Assembly (NCBI GenBank): GCA_025331445.1
Contig: JAIWNE010000162.1
Span: 1 to 52,984 of the forward strand
Length of the DNA: 52,984 nucleotides
Direction of reading: 5' to 3'
DNA from: Blakeslea trispora
Taxonomy: Eukaryota; Mucoromycota; Mucoromycetes; Mucorales; Choanephoraceae
Positions 1 through 10,859 of this stretch are shown piece by piece. A program made the position numbers and the translations under genes. The stretch's first letter is position 1, and each line of letters starts with the position of its first letter. Under the pieces are notes generated by a model. The model was not told the DNA's origin. It worked only from the letters and a program-made list of their open reading frames with translations, and ran no database searches.

Positions 1-1084
1 ACTTGTAAGCATCAAACCAGAAGGACCAGAGCATAAGCAGAAAATACCGAAGGACCACTTTTGTCGTGATTGCAAAGTGATTCCAAAGTGATTTCAAAGA
101 TGAGTGGAATTGCGTTTGAAACAAAAGAACAACCAGAACTAGTAAACCAGGTGCTTAGTATAACAGCTTTTAAGGAGACACAATCAAAAATATAGGTTAC
201 ATACCAAGACTTGCATTCTTGTCGTGCTTGAGAGCCTGATTCCGAAGATGAGCAAGATGGTGATCGAGAGATGAGGGTAACCAGAATTAACAAAGAAGAA
301 AAAAAAAAAAAGCCGTGTAGTAAAAAGCGGTATAACCAAAAGACCATACGATCAAAAGACCATAGCATCATAGTAACCTAGAAAGCCAGTAGAGCGCACA
401 CCGAGTCTTGAATAGCTGTATAAAAGAAAAAAGGGGTATGTCAGTATCCGTAAGTCAAGTAAGGTAGCATAGTCACCTAGTTCTTCTGAACAACAAAAGA
501 CGCGCCGTATCACTTGTAAGCACCAGACCGGTAAACCAGAGTATAAGCGGAGCACACCAGAACAGCATTCTTGTCAGTCTTGAGTACCTGATGTTGAAGA
601 TGAGCAACATCGCTTGAGAGATGAGGACTACAGAACGAGAGAAAGGCTCTTAGTGTAACGGCTTTTAAAGAAAGACATGGTCAACAATATGCGATAGTCA
701 CCTAACAAGACGATTTCTTCTTCTTCTAGTTCTTCTAGTTCTTCTAATTCTTCTTCTTCTTCTTCTTCTTCTTCGGCATACGCCAGCAGTAACCACCATG
801 AAGGATCTATAACCTATACCTATGTGCGTGTACACGTCTATTTTACCTGATGTCTACTAATCAGAGAGAGAGAAAAAAAAAATTATAAAAAAAAAAAACA
901 AGAGAAATTTCCCCCTCAAGCGTGGGCGGACATTGAACACCCATTTTTTTTTTAAACGTGTTTTGAGCCCTTTCCTCCAAAGTGCGTCAACACAGTGAGA
1001 AAATAAAAATGAAATTCCCCTCCCCCCCCCCTCCCCCCCTCCCCCCCTCCCGCTCATGTTACAAGTACCCTCGTCGGGGTTTCA
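1..1084 (-). repeat. 3-kb tandem unit, partial copy A1
   Basis: This is the inner part of a 3005-bp tandem unit; the rest lies before the window. Its end at 1081-1084 (the ttca after a gtcgggg box) recurs exactly at 4086-4089 and 7091-7094. The strand is set so that array B (32948-38962) reads forward. No gene is credible in it: the short hydrophobic reading frames arise from poly-pyrimidine and triplet tracts. It contains a C-rich tract (G-rich on the other strand) at 1017-1051 and a TTC/GAA tract near 716-775. Confidence 0.95.
1017..1051 (-). repeat. G-quadruplex-prone G-run at the unit edge
   Basis: The minus strand here has successive runs of three to ten G separated by single A. Equivalent tracts lie at 4022-4056 and 7027-7061 on the minus strand, and at 32981-33012 and 35981-36012 on the plus strand. 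Each tract sits about 30-70 bp from the unit junction. The pattern meets the usual four-run G-quadruplex rule; folding itself is inference. Confidence 0.85.
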
Positions 1085-2354
1085 TATAAAAGAGTTGAAT
1101 AAACAAACGGCTACTTATGAGTACCATATTGTAAGAGATGTAATAACAATCCTGTATGGTTAAATCATAAGCAAATCGAATCAAAGCAAAGCTCAGTCTC
1201 AAAGTTTTTAACATAAATGCTCGCTATTAATGCATCTGCTTTATCGAAAAGCGTGCGTTTAGTAAAAAAGAAAAAGAGCATGTTAAGGAGTAACGCAGCT
1301 ATAGCCAGTTGTATAACAATGAGTTTGTTCATACTCAATCAAGTCCACTTTTTCTATCTTCTATCTTCTGGATCATCTTTACCTTGGTAGAGTAATCTTC
1401 CTTTTGAATACAGCTACTGGCTTGGTTGTGGTGTTTACAATACCACACTCTTATTTCTTAATAATAATAATAAAAAGAAAAATATTCGACGCGTAAATCG
1501 GTAAATCATTAATCTTATGAATCATGTTATGAGTCAATGATTGGATAAACCTATGAAGTAGCAAATGAATGATAATGATGACAGTGGCAGTAGTGGTAGT
1601 CATTAGCTAATAGCATCTGTCACTTTTCCAACATATGCCAATTCGACAATAAGCGATAAACAGCAGATGAACATTTCAAACATAAACTTGTTTTTCTTTG
1701 TTTGCAAGATCATAAAGCATAGCCCCCCCCCTCTAGCTTATGAGTCACCTTTTGTTACTTGCATTTCAGATCTTGAGCATTACCAAGAGGTATAATATTG
1801 ATAATAGCAATGATAGCAATAATACTGATAGTAGCACTAATACTGATAATAGCAGCAATAACAACAATAACAACGATGGAAGCGATGTCAATGATGGCAA
1901 CGATAAAAAAACAAAAAATAGTTTGAAGTGATTTAATATGTGGCGTTTTATAACAGGGGTAATGTCAATGAGATTGTTAGGGGTACTCAAGCTGGAGATC
2001 TCTAATTGCTCAAGCTACAACAACAACAAGACATTTACAGATAAGCATAATAATAAGTGAAAAACAAAAATGAAAAAATAGTGTATTTAATTTCATTGAT
2101 TTCATTGATTTCATTGATTTCATTGATTTCATTGTTTTTTAGTGTTTTCATTGATTTCATCGATTTCATCGATTTCATTGTTTTTATTGATTTTATTAAA
2201 TACTTTTATTGTAATCATTACTCTTCTATCTACTTCTTCTATGCTTTATTTTATTATGGCTATTTATTATTGATGATGCTTTATTTAAGAGATCTAATAG
2301 CCGGAAACTTTGTACTTTATTATTATGGCTATAGATCATAATGAATGAGGATTA

Positions 2355-2390
<36 letters not shown>

Positions 2391-4089
2391 AAAAAAAAAA
2401 CAAAAGAGGCCACAGTTAGTACACATCAGGTTAGTAAAAGACATCAAGTTAGTAGACATTGCATGTACACGCACACAGGAATAGAAAGAAAAAAGGGGTT
2501 AGTAGACATTGCATGTACACGCACACAGGAATAGGAAAAAAAAATGGGGTTAGTAGCGTAAGCTTGCACAGCATATTCCAATATCCTCAATGATGCTGGT
2601 CCACTATAGATGCTGGTCCACAGCAATGCTGATCCACTACAGATGCTGGTCCATAGCAATGCTGGTCCACTATAGATGCTGGTTTACATCTCGACCGGTA
2701 TAGAAGCAACCACGTCTTGAACACCTGCAAAGAAAAGGGCATTATTAGTATCTGTAATTCAGAAAGATAGCATGATTACCCGATTCACTGCACAGCATAA
2801 CACCAGGTCACCGAAAAGCATCAGAGCCAAAGACCAAAAGACCAGAGAGACCAAAAGACCAGAAAGCCAGAAAGCCAGAAAGCCAATAGAGGATAAGCCA
2901 AGTCTTGAATACCTGCAAAAAAAAAAATAAAAGTTATTGTCTGTGATTTCAAGAAAGATGATATAGTCACCTAGTTTTGCCGGACAACAAAAGACGCGTC
3001 GTGGCACTTGTAAGCATCAAACCAGAAGGACCAGAGCATAAGCAGAAAATACCGAAGGACCACTTTTGTCGTGATTGCAAAGTGATTCCAAAGTGATTTC
3101 AAAGATGAGTGGAATTGCGTTTGAAACAAAAGAACAACCAGAACTAGTAAACCAGGTGCTTAGTATAACAGCTTTTAAGGAGACACAATCAAAAATATAG
3201 GTTACATACCAAGACTTGCATTCTTGTCGTGCTTGAGAGCCTGATTCCGAAGATGAGCAAGATGGTGATCGAGAGATGAGGGTAACCAGAATTAACAAAG
3301 AAGAAAAAAAAAAAAAGCCGTGTAGTAAAAAGCGGTATAACCAAAAGACCATACGATCAAAAGACCATAGCATCATAGTAACCTAGAAAGCCAGTAGAGC
3401 GCACACCGAGTCTTGAATAGCTGTATAAAAGAAAAAAGGGGTATGTCAGTATCCGTAAGTCAAGTAAGGTAGCATAGTCACCTAGTTCTTCTGAACAACA
3501 AAAGACGCGCCGTATCACTTGTAAGCACCAGACCGGTAAACCAGAGTATAAGCGGAGCACACCAGAACAGCATTCTTGTCAGTCTTGAGTACCTGATGTT
3601 GAAGATGAGCAACATCGCTTGAGAGATGAGGACTACAGAACGAGAGAAAGGCTCTTAGTGTAACGGCTTTTAAAGAAAGACATGGTCAACAATATGCGAT
3701 AGTCACCTAACAAGACGATTTCTTCTTCTTCTAGTTCTTCTAGTTCTTCTAATTCTTCTTCTTCTTCTTCTTCTTCTTCGGCATACGCCAGCAGTAACCA
3801 CCATGAAGGATCTATAACCTATACCTATGTGCGTGTACACGTCTATTTTACCTGATGTCTACTAATCAGAGAGAGAGAAAAAAAAAATTATAAAAAAAAA
3901 AAACAAGAGAAATTTCCCCCTCAAGCGTGGGCGGACATTGAACACCCATTTTTTTTTTAAACGTGTTTTGAGCCCTTTCCTCCAAAGTGCGTCAACACAG
4001 TGAGAAAATAAAAATGAAATTCCCCTCCCCCCCCCCTCCCCCCCTCCCCCCCTCCCGCTCATGTTACAAGTACCCTCGTCGGGGTTTCA
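1085..4089 (-). repeat. 3-kb tandem unit, full copy A2 (3005 bp)
   Basis: First complete unit of the left array. Every landmark repeats 3005 bp later in A3, and I saw no difference from the partial A1 copy where they overlap. It carries homopolymer tracts, a (TTTCATTGA)n microsatellite near 2090-2200, a CTGGTCCA minisatellite at about 2593-2690 and a poly-A run at 2357-2388. I find no conserved protein domain in either strand. The unit also occurs twice in the opposite orientation at 32948-38962. Confidence 0.95.
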
Positions 4090-5359
4090 TATAAAAGAGT
4101 TGAATAAACAAACGGCTACTTATGAGTACCATATTGTAAGAGATGTAATAACAATCCTGTATGGTTAAATCATAAGCAAATCGAATCAAAGCAAAGCTCA
4201 GTCTCAAAGTTTTTAACATAAATGCTCGCTATTAATGCATCTGCTTTATCGAAAAGCGTGCGTTTAGTAAAAAAGAAAAAGAGCATGTTAAGGAGTAACG
4301 CAGCTATAGCCAGTTGTATAACAATGAGTTTGTTCATACTCAATCAAGTCCACTTTTTCTATCTTCTATCTTCTGGATCATCTTTACCTTGGTAGAGTAA
4401 TCTTCCTTTTGAATACAGCTACTGGCTTGGTTGTGGTGTTTACAATACCACACTCTTATTTCTTAATAATAATAATAAAAAGAAAAATATTCGACGCGTA
4501 AATCGGTAAATCATTAATCTTATGAATCATGTTATGAGTCAATGATTGGATAAACCTATGAAGTAGCAAATGAATGATAATGATGACAGTGGCAGTAGTG
4601 GTAGTCATTAGCTAATAGCATCTGTCACTTTTCCAACATATGCCAATTCGACAATAAGCGATAAACAGCAGATGAACATTTCAAACATAAACTTGTTTTT
4701 CTTTGTTTGCAAGATCATAAAGCATAGCCCCCCCCCTCTAGCTTATGAGTCACCTTTTGTTACTTGCATTTCAGATCTTGAGCATTACCAAGAGGTATAA
4801 TATTGATAATAGCAATGATAGCAATAATACTGATAGTAGCACTAATACTGATAATAGCAGCAATAACAACAATAACAACGATGGAAGCGATGTCAATGAT
4901 GGCAACGATAAAAAAACAAAAAATAGTTTGAAGTGATTTAATATGTGGCGTTTTATAACAGGGGTAATGTCAATGAGATTGTTAGGGGTACTCAAGCTGG
5001 AGATCTCTAATTGCTCAAGCTACAACAACAACAAGACATTTACAGATAAGCATAATAATAAGTGAAAAACAAAAATGAAAAAATAGTGTATTTAATTTCA
5101 TTGATTTCATTGATTTCATTGATTTCATTGATTTCATTGTTTTTTAGTGTTTTCATTGATTTCATCGATTTCATCGATTTCATTGTTTTTATTGATTTTA
5201 TTAAATACTTTTATTGTAATCATTACTCTTCTATCTACTTCTTCTATGCTTTATTTTATTATGGCTATTTATTATTGATGATGCTTTATTTAAGAGATCT
5301 AATAGCCGGAAACTTTGTACTTTATTATTATGGCTATAGATCATAATGAATGAGGATTA

Positions 5360-5395
<36 letters not shown>

Positions 5396-7094
5396 AAAAA
5401 AAAAACAAAAGAGGCCACAGTTAGTACACATCAGGTTAGTAAAAGACATCAAGTTAGTAGACATTGCATGTACACGCACACAGGAATAGAAAGAAAAAAG
5501 GGGTTAGTAGACATTGCATGTACACGCACACAGGAATAGGAAAAAAAAATGGGGTTAGTAGCGTAAGCTTGCACAGCATATTCCAATATCCTCAATGATG
5601 CTGGTCCACTATAGATGCTGGTCCACAGCAATGCTGATCCACTACAGATGCTGGTCCATAGCAATGCTGGTCCACTATAGATGCTGGTTTACATCTCGAC
5701 CGGTATAGAAGCAACCACGTCTTGAACACCTGCAAAGAAAAGGGCATTATTAGTATCTGTAATTCAGAAAGATAGCATGATTACCCGATTCACTGCACAG
5801 CATAACACCAGGTCACCGAAAAGCATCAGAGCCAAAGACCAAAAGACCAGAGAGACCAAAAGACCAGAAAGCCAGAAAGCCAGAAAGCCAATAGAGGATA
5901 AGCCAAGTCTTGAATACCTGCAAAAAAAAAAATAAAAGTTATTGTCTGTGATTTCAAGAAAGATGATATAGTCACCTAGTTTTGCCGGACAACAAAAGAC
6001 GCGTCGTGGCACTTGTAAGCATCAAACCAGAAGGACCAGAGCATAAGCAGAAAATACCGAAGGACCACTTTTGTCGTGATTGCAAAGTGATTCCAAAGTG
6101 ATTTCAAAGATGAGTGGAATTGCGTTTGAAACAAAAGAACAACCAGAACTAGTAAACCAGGTGCTTAGTATAACAGCTTTTAAGGAGACACAATCAAAAA
6201 TATAGGTTACATACCAAGACTTGCATTCTTGTCGTGCTTGAGAGCCTGATTCCGAAGATGAGCAAGATGGTGATCGAGAGATGAGGGTAACCAGAATTAA
6301 CAAAGAAGAAAAAAAAAAAAAGCCGTGTAGTAAAAAGCGGTATAACCAAAAGACCATACGATCAAAAGACCATAGCATCATAGTAACCTAGAAAGCCAGT
6401 AGAGCGCACACCGAGTCTTGAATAGCTGTATAAAAGAAAAAAGGGGTATGTCAGTATCCGTAAGTCAAGTAAGGTAGCATAGTCACCTAGTTCTTCTGAA
6501 CAACAAAAGACGCGCCGTATCACTTGTAAGCACCAGACCGGTAAACCAGAGTATAAGCGGAGCACACCAGAACAGCATTCTTGTCAGTCTTGAGTACCTG
6601 ATGTTGAAGATGAGCAACATCGCTTGAGAGATGAGGACTACAGAACGAGAGAAAGGCTCTTAGTGTAACGGCTTTTAAAGAAAGACATGGTCAACAATAT
6701 GCGATAGTCACCTAACAAGACGATTTCTTCTTCTTCTAGTTCTTCTAGTTCTTCTAATTCTTCTTCTTCTTCTTCTTCTTCTTCGGCATACGCCAGCAGT
6801 AACCACCATGAAGGATCTATAACCTATACCTATGTGCGTGTACACGTCTATTTTACCTGATGTCTACTAATCAGAGAGAGAGAAAAAAAAAATTATAAAA
6901 AAAAAAAACAAGAGAAATTTCCCCCTCAAGCGTGGGCGGACATTGAACACCCATTTTTTTTTTAAACGTGTTTTGAGCCCTTTCCTCCAAAGTGCGTCAA
7001 CACAGTGAGAAAATAAAAATGAAATTCCCCTCCCCCCCCCCTCCCCCCCTCCCCCCCTCCCGCTCATGTTACAAGTACCCTCGTCGGGGTTTCA
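4090..7094 (-). repeat. 3-kb tandem unit, full copy A3 (3005 bp), innermost left copy
   Basis: Second complete unit of the left array. It ends at the gtcggggtttca box and then passes into the inverted repeat that bounds the 25.9-kb core, instead of into another unit. The innermost right-hand unit (B1) meets the core at the mirror-image position, so both arrays abut the core with the same base-level junction. Confidence 0.95.
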
Positions 7095-7347
7095 AAAATT
7101 TCGATTTCAGAGTCCGCACTCCGCCTGATTTCATACTATTTTTTTTTTATAACAATTGAGATAGATGATGTTGTTTGGGTTATTGAAATTTCGAGTGATG
7201 TCAAGTTTATAATCTGGTTTCTTTTAAGGTTGTTATAACTATAAGTGGAACTTCTAGCGGACTTATGTTAGAGCAATGTTGGTGTTTGTTTTCCACTCCC
7301 GCGTAATGTCAATTAATTTAATTTTTTCTAATTTAGCTGCCTGTTAG
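7095..7347 (+). repeat. Left arm of the core's boundary inverted repeat
   Basis: Positions 7095-7183 match the reverse complement of 32859-32947 perfectly, including a ten-T run. Similarity then drops but can be followed to a ctgttag box at 7341-7347, matched at 32692-32698. The perfect part directly abuts the 3-kb array. It may be a transposon TIR or a tract kept identical by exchange between the arrays. Confidence 0.85.
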
Positions 7348-7669
7348 TCATTATGTAGTGTATGTATAGTAAGACATATCGTTTAGACACAAAGCTTGAG
7401 TATGTCATACTTCTTTTAAATGCGTTTACCTGGGCCAAATCATCGGAAAGTAACTTATGGTCACGTACAGGTGATACCTATCTTCTATCTATTGCACCTA
7501 AATAAGCTACTGAGAATACCACTCAGTTTAGCTGAGAATTGACAAACATGTTACAAATCAACCCTCTGTTTTAATAGCATTTTGCGTTTTGATACGTTTG
7601 ACATAGTGCTTGTGTCGTCGGATGTTTGATAATGTTGTATACAGCCTACATTCTAGAACGTTTTTATTT
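7348..7669. other. No gene seen
   Basis: No coding region is recognisable between the boundary repeat and the MULE terminus. The part around 7490-7545 resembles 10385-10440 in direct orientation (shared ataagcta and cactcagtt blocks), so it may be part of an older repeat that the MULE interrupts. Confidence 0.5.
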
Positions 7670-7887
7670 GTTGGTAGATGGTAATTATTAGCCGAAAATG
7701 AGGCTTATCTACCATCAAATTGCAAACATTAATTTTGGTGGCAAATCAGATTTACTTAGAAAAAAAACATAAAAATATTTGACAAAAGACACAAATCACT
7801 CAGGCAAAAAAAAGGTTCGTTTACTCAAAAAAAAAGCATATGTATGGAAGTAGAATTTATTTTTATTTTTATTTTAAACATATTTTG

Positions 7888-7962
7888 ATAAAAAAAAAAG
7901 AGAGAGAAAAAAAAAGAGAGAGAAAAAAAAAGAGAGAGAAAAAAAAAGAAAGAAAGAAAGAA
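7888..7962. repeat. A/G-rich simple repeat
   Basis: About four tandem copies of a 16-bp motif (a run of A followed by gagagag) end in a GAAA run. It lies inside the MULE, just past the transposase stop codon. An overlapping lysine-rich reading frame is a by-product. Confidence 0.9.
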
Positions 7963-7965
7963 CTA

Positions 7966-10034
7966 TTATTGTTGGGTATGCGATGTACGGAAATTGACTT
8001 CATACTTATCTTTTGTTTTCTGAATAATTTCTAGTGTACGTTTGTGTGCATCAAGGATTTGAGCCATTTCGTCTTCAGTTGCGTATTGTGCTAGTTTTAA
8101 GAGATCACGACTAAAATGCTTAATTGTTTGATTGATATCAATGCAATACTTAGCCATGTCTAATTTGCGGTTTACAGGTGGTAAAAACTGATTCTCAGAA
8201 GGCTCAGAGACATTCAATGTCTCGGCAGATGTTGTTGTTGTGGTGGTGGTGGTGGTGGTGTTGAAAGAGACAAAGACAGAATAGTTAGTATGCATCTTTA
8301 GCAAATACATATGCTTACATGGCTGTCTTCTTCTGTCATAGTCAAAGCATGTACAAGATACAATGACCATGTCTCCAGTAACTTCAACTGAGTAACCAGT
8401 TGAAGCACCTTCGACGAAGGAGCAAACTTGATACACCTCAGTACCATTAGCACCATCGACTGGACCACCAATCATTTCACTTCTCTTGTCTTCATCTACT
8501 TCTTCTGCAGCTAGTTCACACATCCTTTGTTGCTTAAAGAAAGGTGACATAGCACCGTTTCCTTGAACAACTCGCTCAAACTCTTGGCCCAAGTAATACT
8601 CGACATCATTAACTAGTACGAAGGTTAATTTGTCGAGTCTCTTGTTTCGCACCCTTCCCAAGAAGACAGTCTTTAGTACACCAGTTACTGACAAAGTAGT
8701 CTATAAAAGCTTCATGGTCGGCGCACTCTTCTTGGAAGGATACAACCTTTTGATGGAATGTATCCAAATCCTCCTCATAAACAATGTCTTGCAAGACACG
8801 CGTCATTTCACCACGAAAAGCTCGGTTTTCAGCAGGAGAAAAACCAGGAACAGAAACAGAAGAAAGACGCTTATTCCATGCTTGAGTGACATGGAAGACA
8901 CAAAACTGGATCTTGGTCACAGCACGATCAAAGGTGTTGCTGATTGCAGCTACTTCGGTTTGACAGCAATCAATGGTAAATTGCTTGGGTTGAACCAAAA
9001 GCTGAGCATTGCGTAAATGCTGAAGCCATTCAACAATTGGACCAACACTATGATCGTTTGTGATCATGTAAGCAACAGGTCATCCTCTACCAATGGTGTC
9101 GTCACGAATGATCAAAGTGTAGAGCACGTCTGTGATATTGCTTGAAATGCCATGAGTTAAATCAAGGCTAAGGAGGTTGCGCTTTCCATTCGGTTTTGCT
9201 GATCAGGTAAACAGAAACCAAAAGCAAATCTTAATACATCTTGGGTATAACCCAAGCTACCAGAGAAGCAGTTGTACCCTTCGGCAGGAAGCTTCTCATT
9301 GATCCAGATCTTGAAGGACACCATGTGATCTTTATGGAAATGGTAAAGCTCCTTGTCAACCTGAAGTAAAAGAAGGATTAAAGTCAAAGACATGATGCTT
9401 TGGTTATTTAATGAATTACCTTGTTCATCAAATTCCAAATGTCGTGGTAGCTGACCTTACGTTGAGATGCATGGCCGAAAGGATCAGCAGCCTTACGCAT
9501 GTCATTTCAAATTTGACGAGGACTCTTGGAAGAGTGCTTAAGCTGCTGCAAGATCTCATGCAAGTTTTGCTTGGCGAGAGAAAGAGTACGAATGTCATCC
9601 AAAACATCGCCAGGAACGTGTTTGGTGTGGTTCTTCTCAAGAACAAGTTCATAGTACTCAGGATGAGCATAATACTTTCTGATGCGAAGAGTACAAGCAC
9701 AGTTGACCTTCTTCGACTTCTTCTGAACAGGACGTTGACTGGCTGTCGACTTGTAACTGCCAGCACGGTGACAGCAGTACTGCTGGGAGAAGGCAAGGGT
9801 AATGCCTCTTGCACGGGCTTCTTCAGGAGAAAGATCACCGGCTTGCTTGTTGGAGTTGATAATTCTCCAGCTGTATGAACAAGCTTCGTTAATTGCAACA
9901 AAGCATTCCTTCCATTGAGTTGCTTCTACGCGAATAACTTCGTTGGTTTGCAACTTCATAACGCCTCTGATTGAGGATTCTTGCAAAGCATCTGTGATGT
10001 TAGTCAAAGAGTAAACGGTGTTGTTAGTAGACAT
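7966..10034 (-). pseudogene. MULE transposase with SWIM zinc finger, disrupted
   Basis: Reading leftward from ATG at 10034, the N-terminal part has a FAR1-like DNA-binding region with a conserved CACTLRIRKYY segment. An in-frame TGA at 9507-9509 is followed by further matching sequence in the same frame. A 59-nt intron (9361-9419, GT-AG) precedes a region ending in INEKLPAEGYNCF. A frameshift lies near 9180. The MULE catalytic region then follows: first Asp in LDLTHG (about 9161), a TGA at 9080-9082, second Asp in FTIDCCQTE (about 8969) and the CVFH box (about 8891). After another frameshift near 8650-8690 comes a SWIM finger (CTCFDYD...CKH, about 8300-8360). A poly-Thr run at 8232-8262 is encoded by a GTG-type microsatellite. 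Promoter evidence is weak. The gene is plainly non-functional. Confidence 0.85.
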
Positions 10035-10174
10035 TTTGAGTTGTGTATCTATAGCAGAGTAGCTTTAAAAAGAGAATACAACACGAAAATAGATCAGGCT
10101 CAAAGTTTAGTAAATAAAAAAATGAATCAGGAAAAGTCGTCACGTCTTCGGCTAATAATTTACCATCTACCAAC

Positions 10175-10859
10175 GAATATAAAAAATCTACATTCTACCC
10201 TCTCTGAGTCATAATACAGATCTGAACGTGCTCACAGCTCTACAATTACAATTGGCTATAGCTTAATTGACATCTAAACTCAGTCTAAAATAAAAGATCG
10301 GATCACACTTCATTTGTATCAAGTACACTTGGATTGAAGCACAAATAGTGAATTATGGTTTATAACAAGAGGTACTCACTCTTTGTCCATTACACCAAAA
10401 ATAAGCTATTATCCATGTCACTCAGTTAAATTAAGGATTGTTACTCAGTCATCGTAAAAAGTATAAACACAAGGCACATATTTGAAATAAACGCGGATCA
10501 GATTCATATCTATCTTTTTTGACCGTTCTGGTTCTAATCGACTTATTTGTCTTCAAACTTTTATTACATTTTGTGCCTCTTAGATTCGTAGAATATAACA
10601 GATAATCCGATAGAAGAATAAAGTCGGGGTCTAATTCATATTTCGAAACCTTTGCGATGATGCATAATAAGTTTTGAGCTACGTTTTGTGGTCTTTGATT
10701 ATTTTATTGTAAAGGAAGCGCGTGTTCTAGGTTTTTTTATGAATTTGAGCTGACCAGAGTTCTTTGGTCTAGTTAAACCAGACGATTATATTTGAAACCA
10801 AAGGCTATAATCTATTAAAGCGTGAAATTAGTTACTAATTGAATACGATGCTTTTTATT
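10175..10859. other. No gene seen; possible diverged repeat of 7490-7545
   Basis: This AT-rich stretch between the MULE and the Helitron relic has no credible reading frame. Positions about 10385-10440 resemble 7490-7545 in the same orientation, with roughly three quarters of bases shared in the best 29-bp block. Confidence 0.4.

Larger units (their letters stand above)
7670..10174 (-). mobile_element. Mutator-like (MULE) DNA transposon, decayed
   Basis: The ends are short inverted repeats: gttggtagatggtaattatt... at 7670-7696 and its reverse complement at 10147-10174, differing by one inserted base and a terminal substitution. The single gene between them encodes a MULE transposase on the minus strand. 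The 2505-bp length suits a minimal autonomous MULE. I could not find a convincing 8-11 bp target duplication, so the exact outer ends may be off by a few bases. The transposase has several disabling changes, so this copy could only move with help from another one. Confidence 0.75.

Noticed and set aside
12..371. 119-codon hydrophobic frame repeated in every 3-kb unit (with other 60-94 codon frames)
   Set aside because: All recur only because the unit recurs. They are rich in Phe, Leu and Ser from poly-pyrimidine tracts and have no conserved motif. Their length changes with homopolymer slippage between copies, so they are not supported as genes.
2444..2659. Telomeric repeats (ggggttag motifs)
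   Set aside because: Only isolated ggggttag occurrences within a larger 50-bp duplication; no tandem TTAGGG-type array is present.
8630..9016. 128-codon plus-strand frame inside the MULE
   Set aside because: It is antisense to the catalytic region of the MULE transposase and has no motif of its own.
9411..9901. Long antisense and shifted frames over the MULE N-terminus
   Set aside because: The MULE reading on the minus strand explains the sequence by family motifs; the other frames show none.
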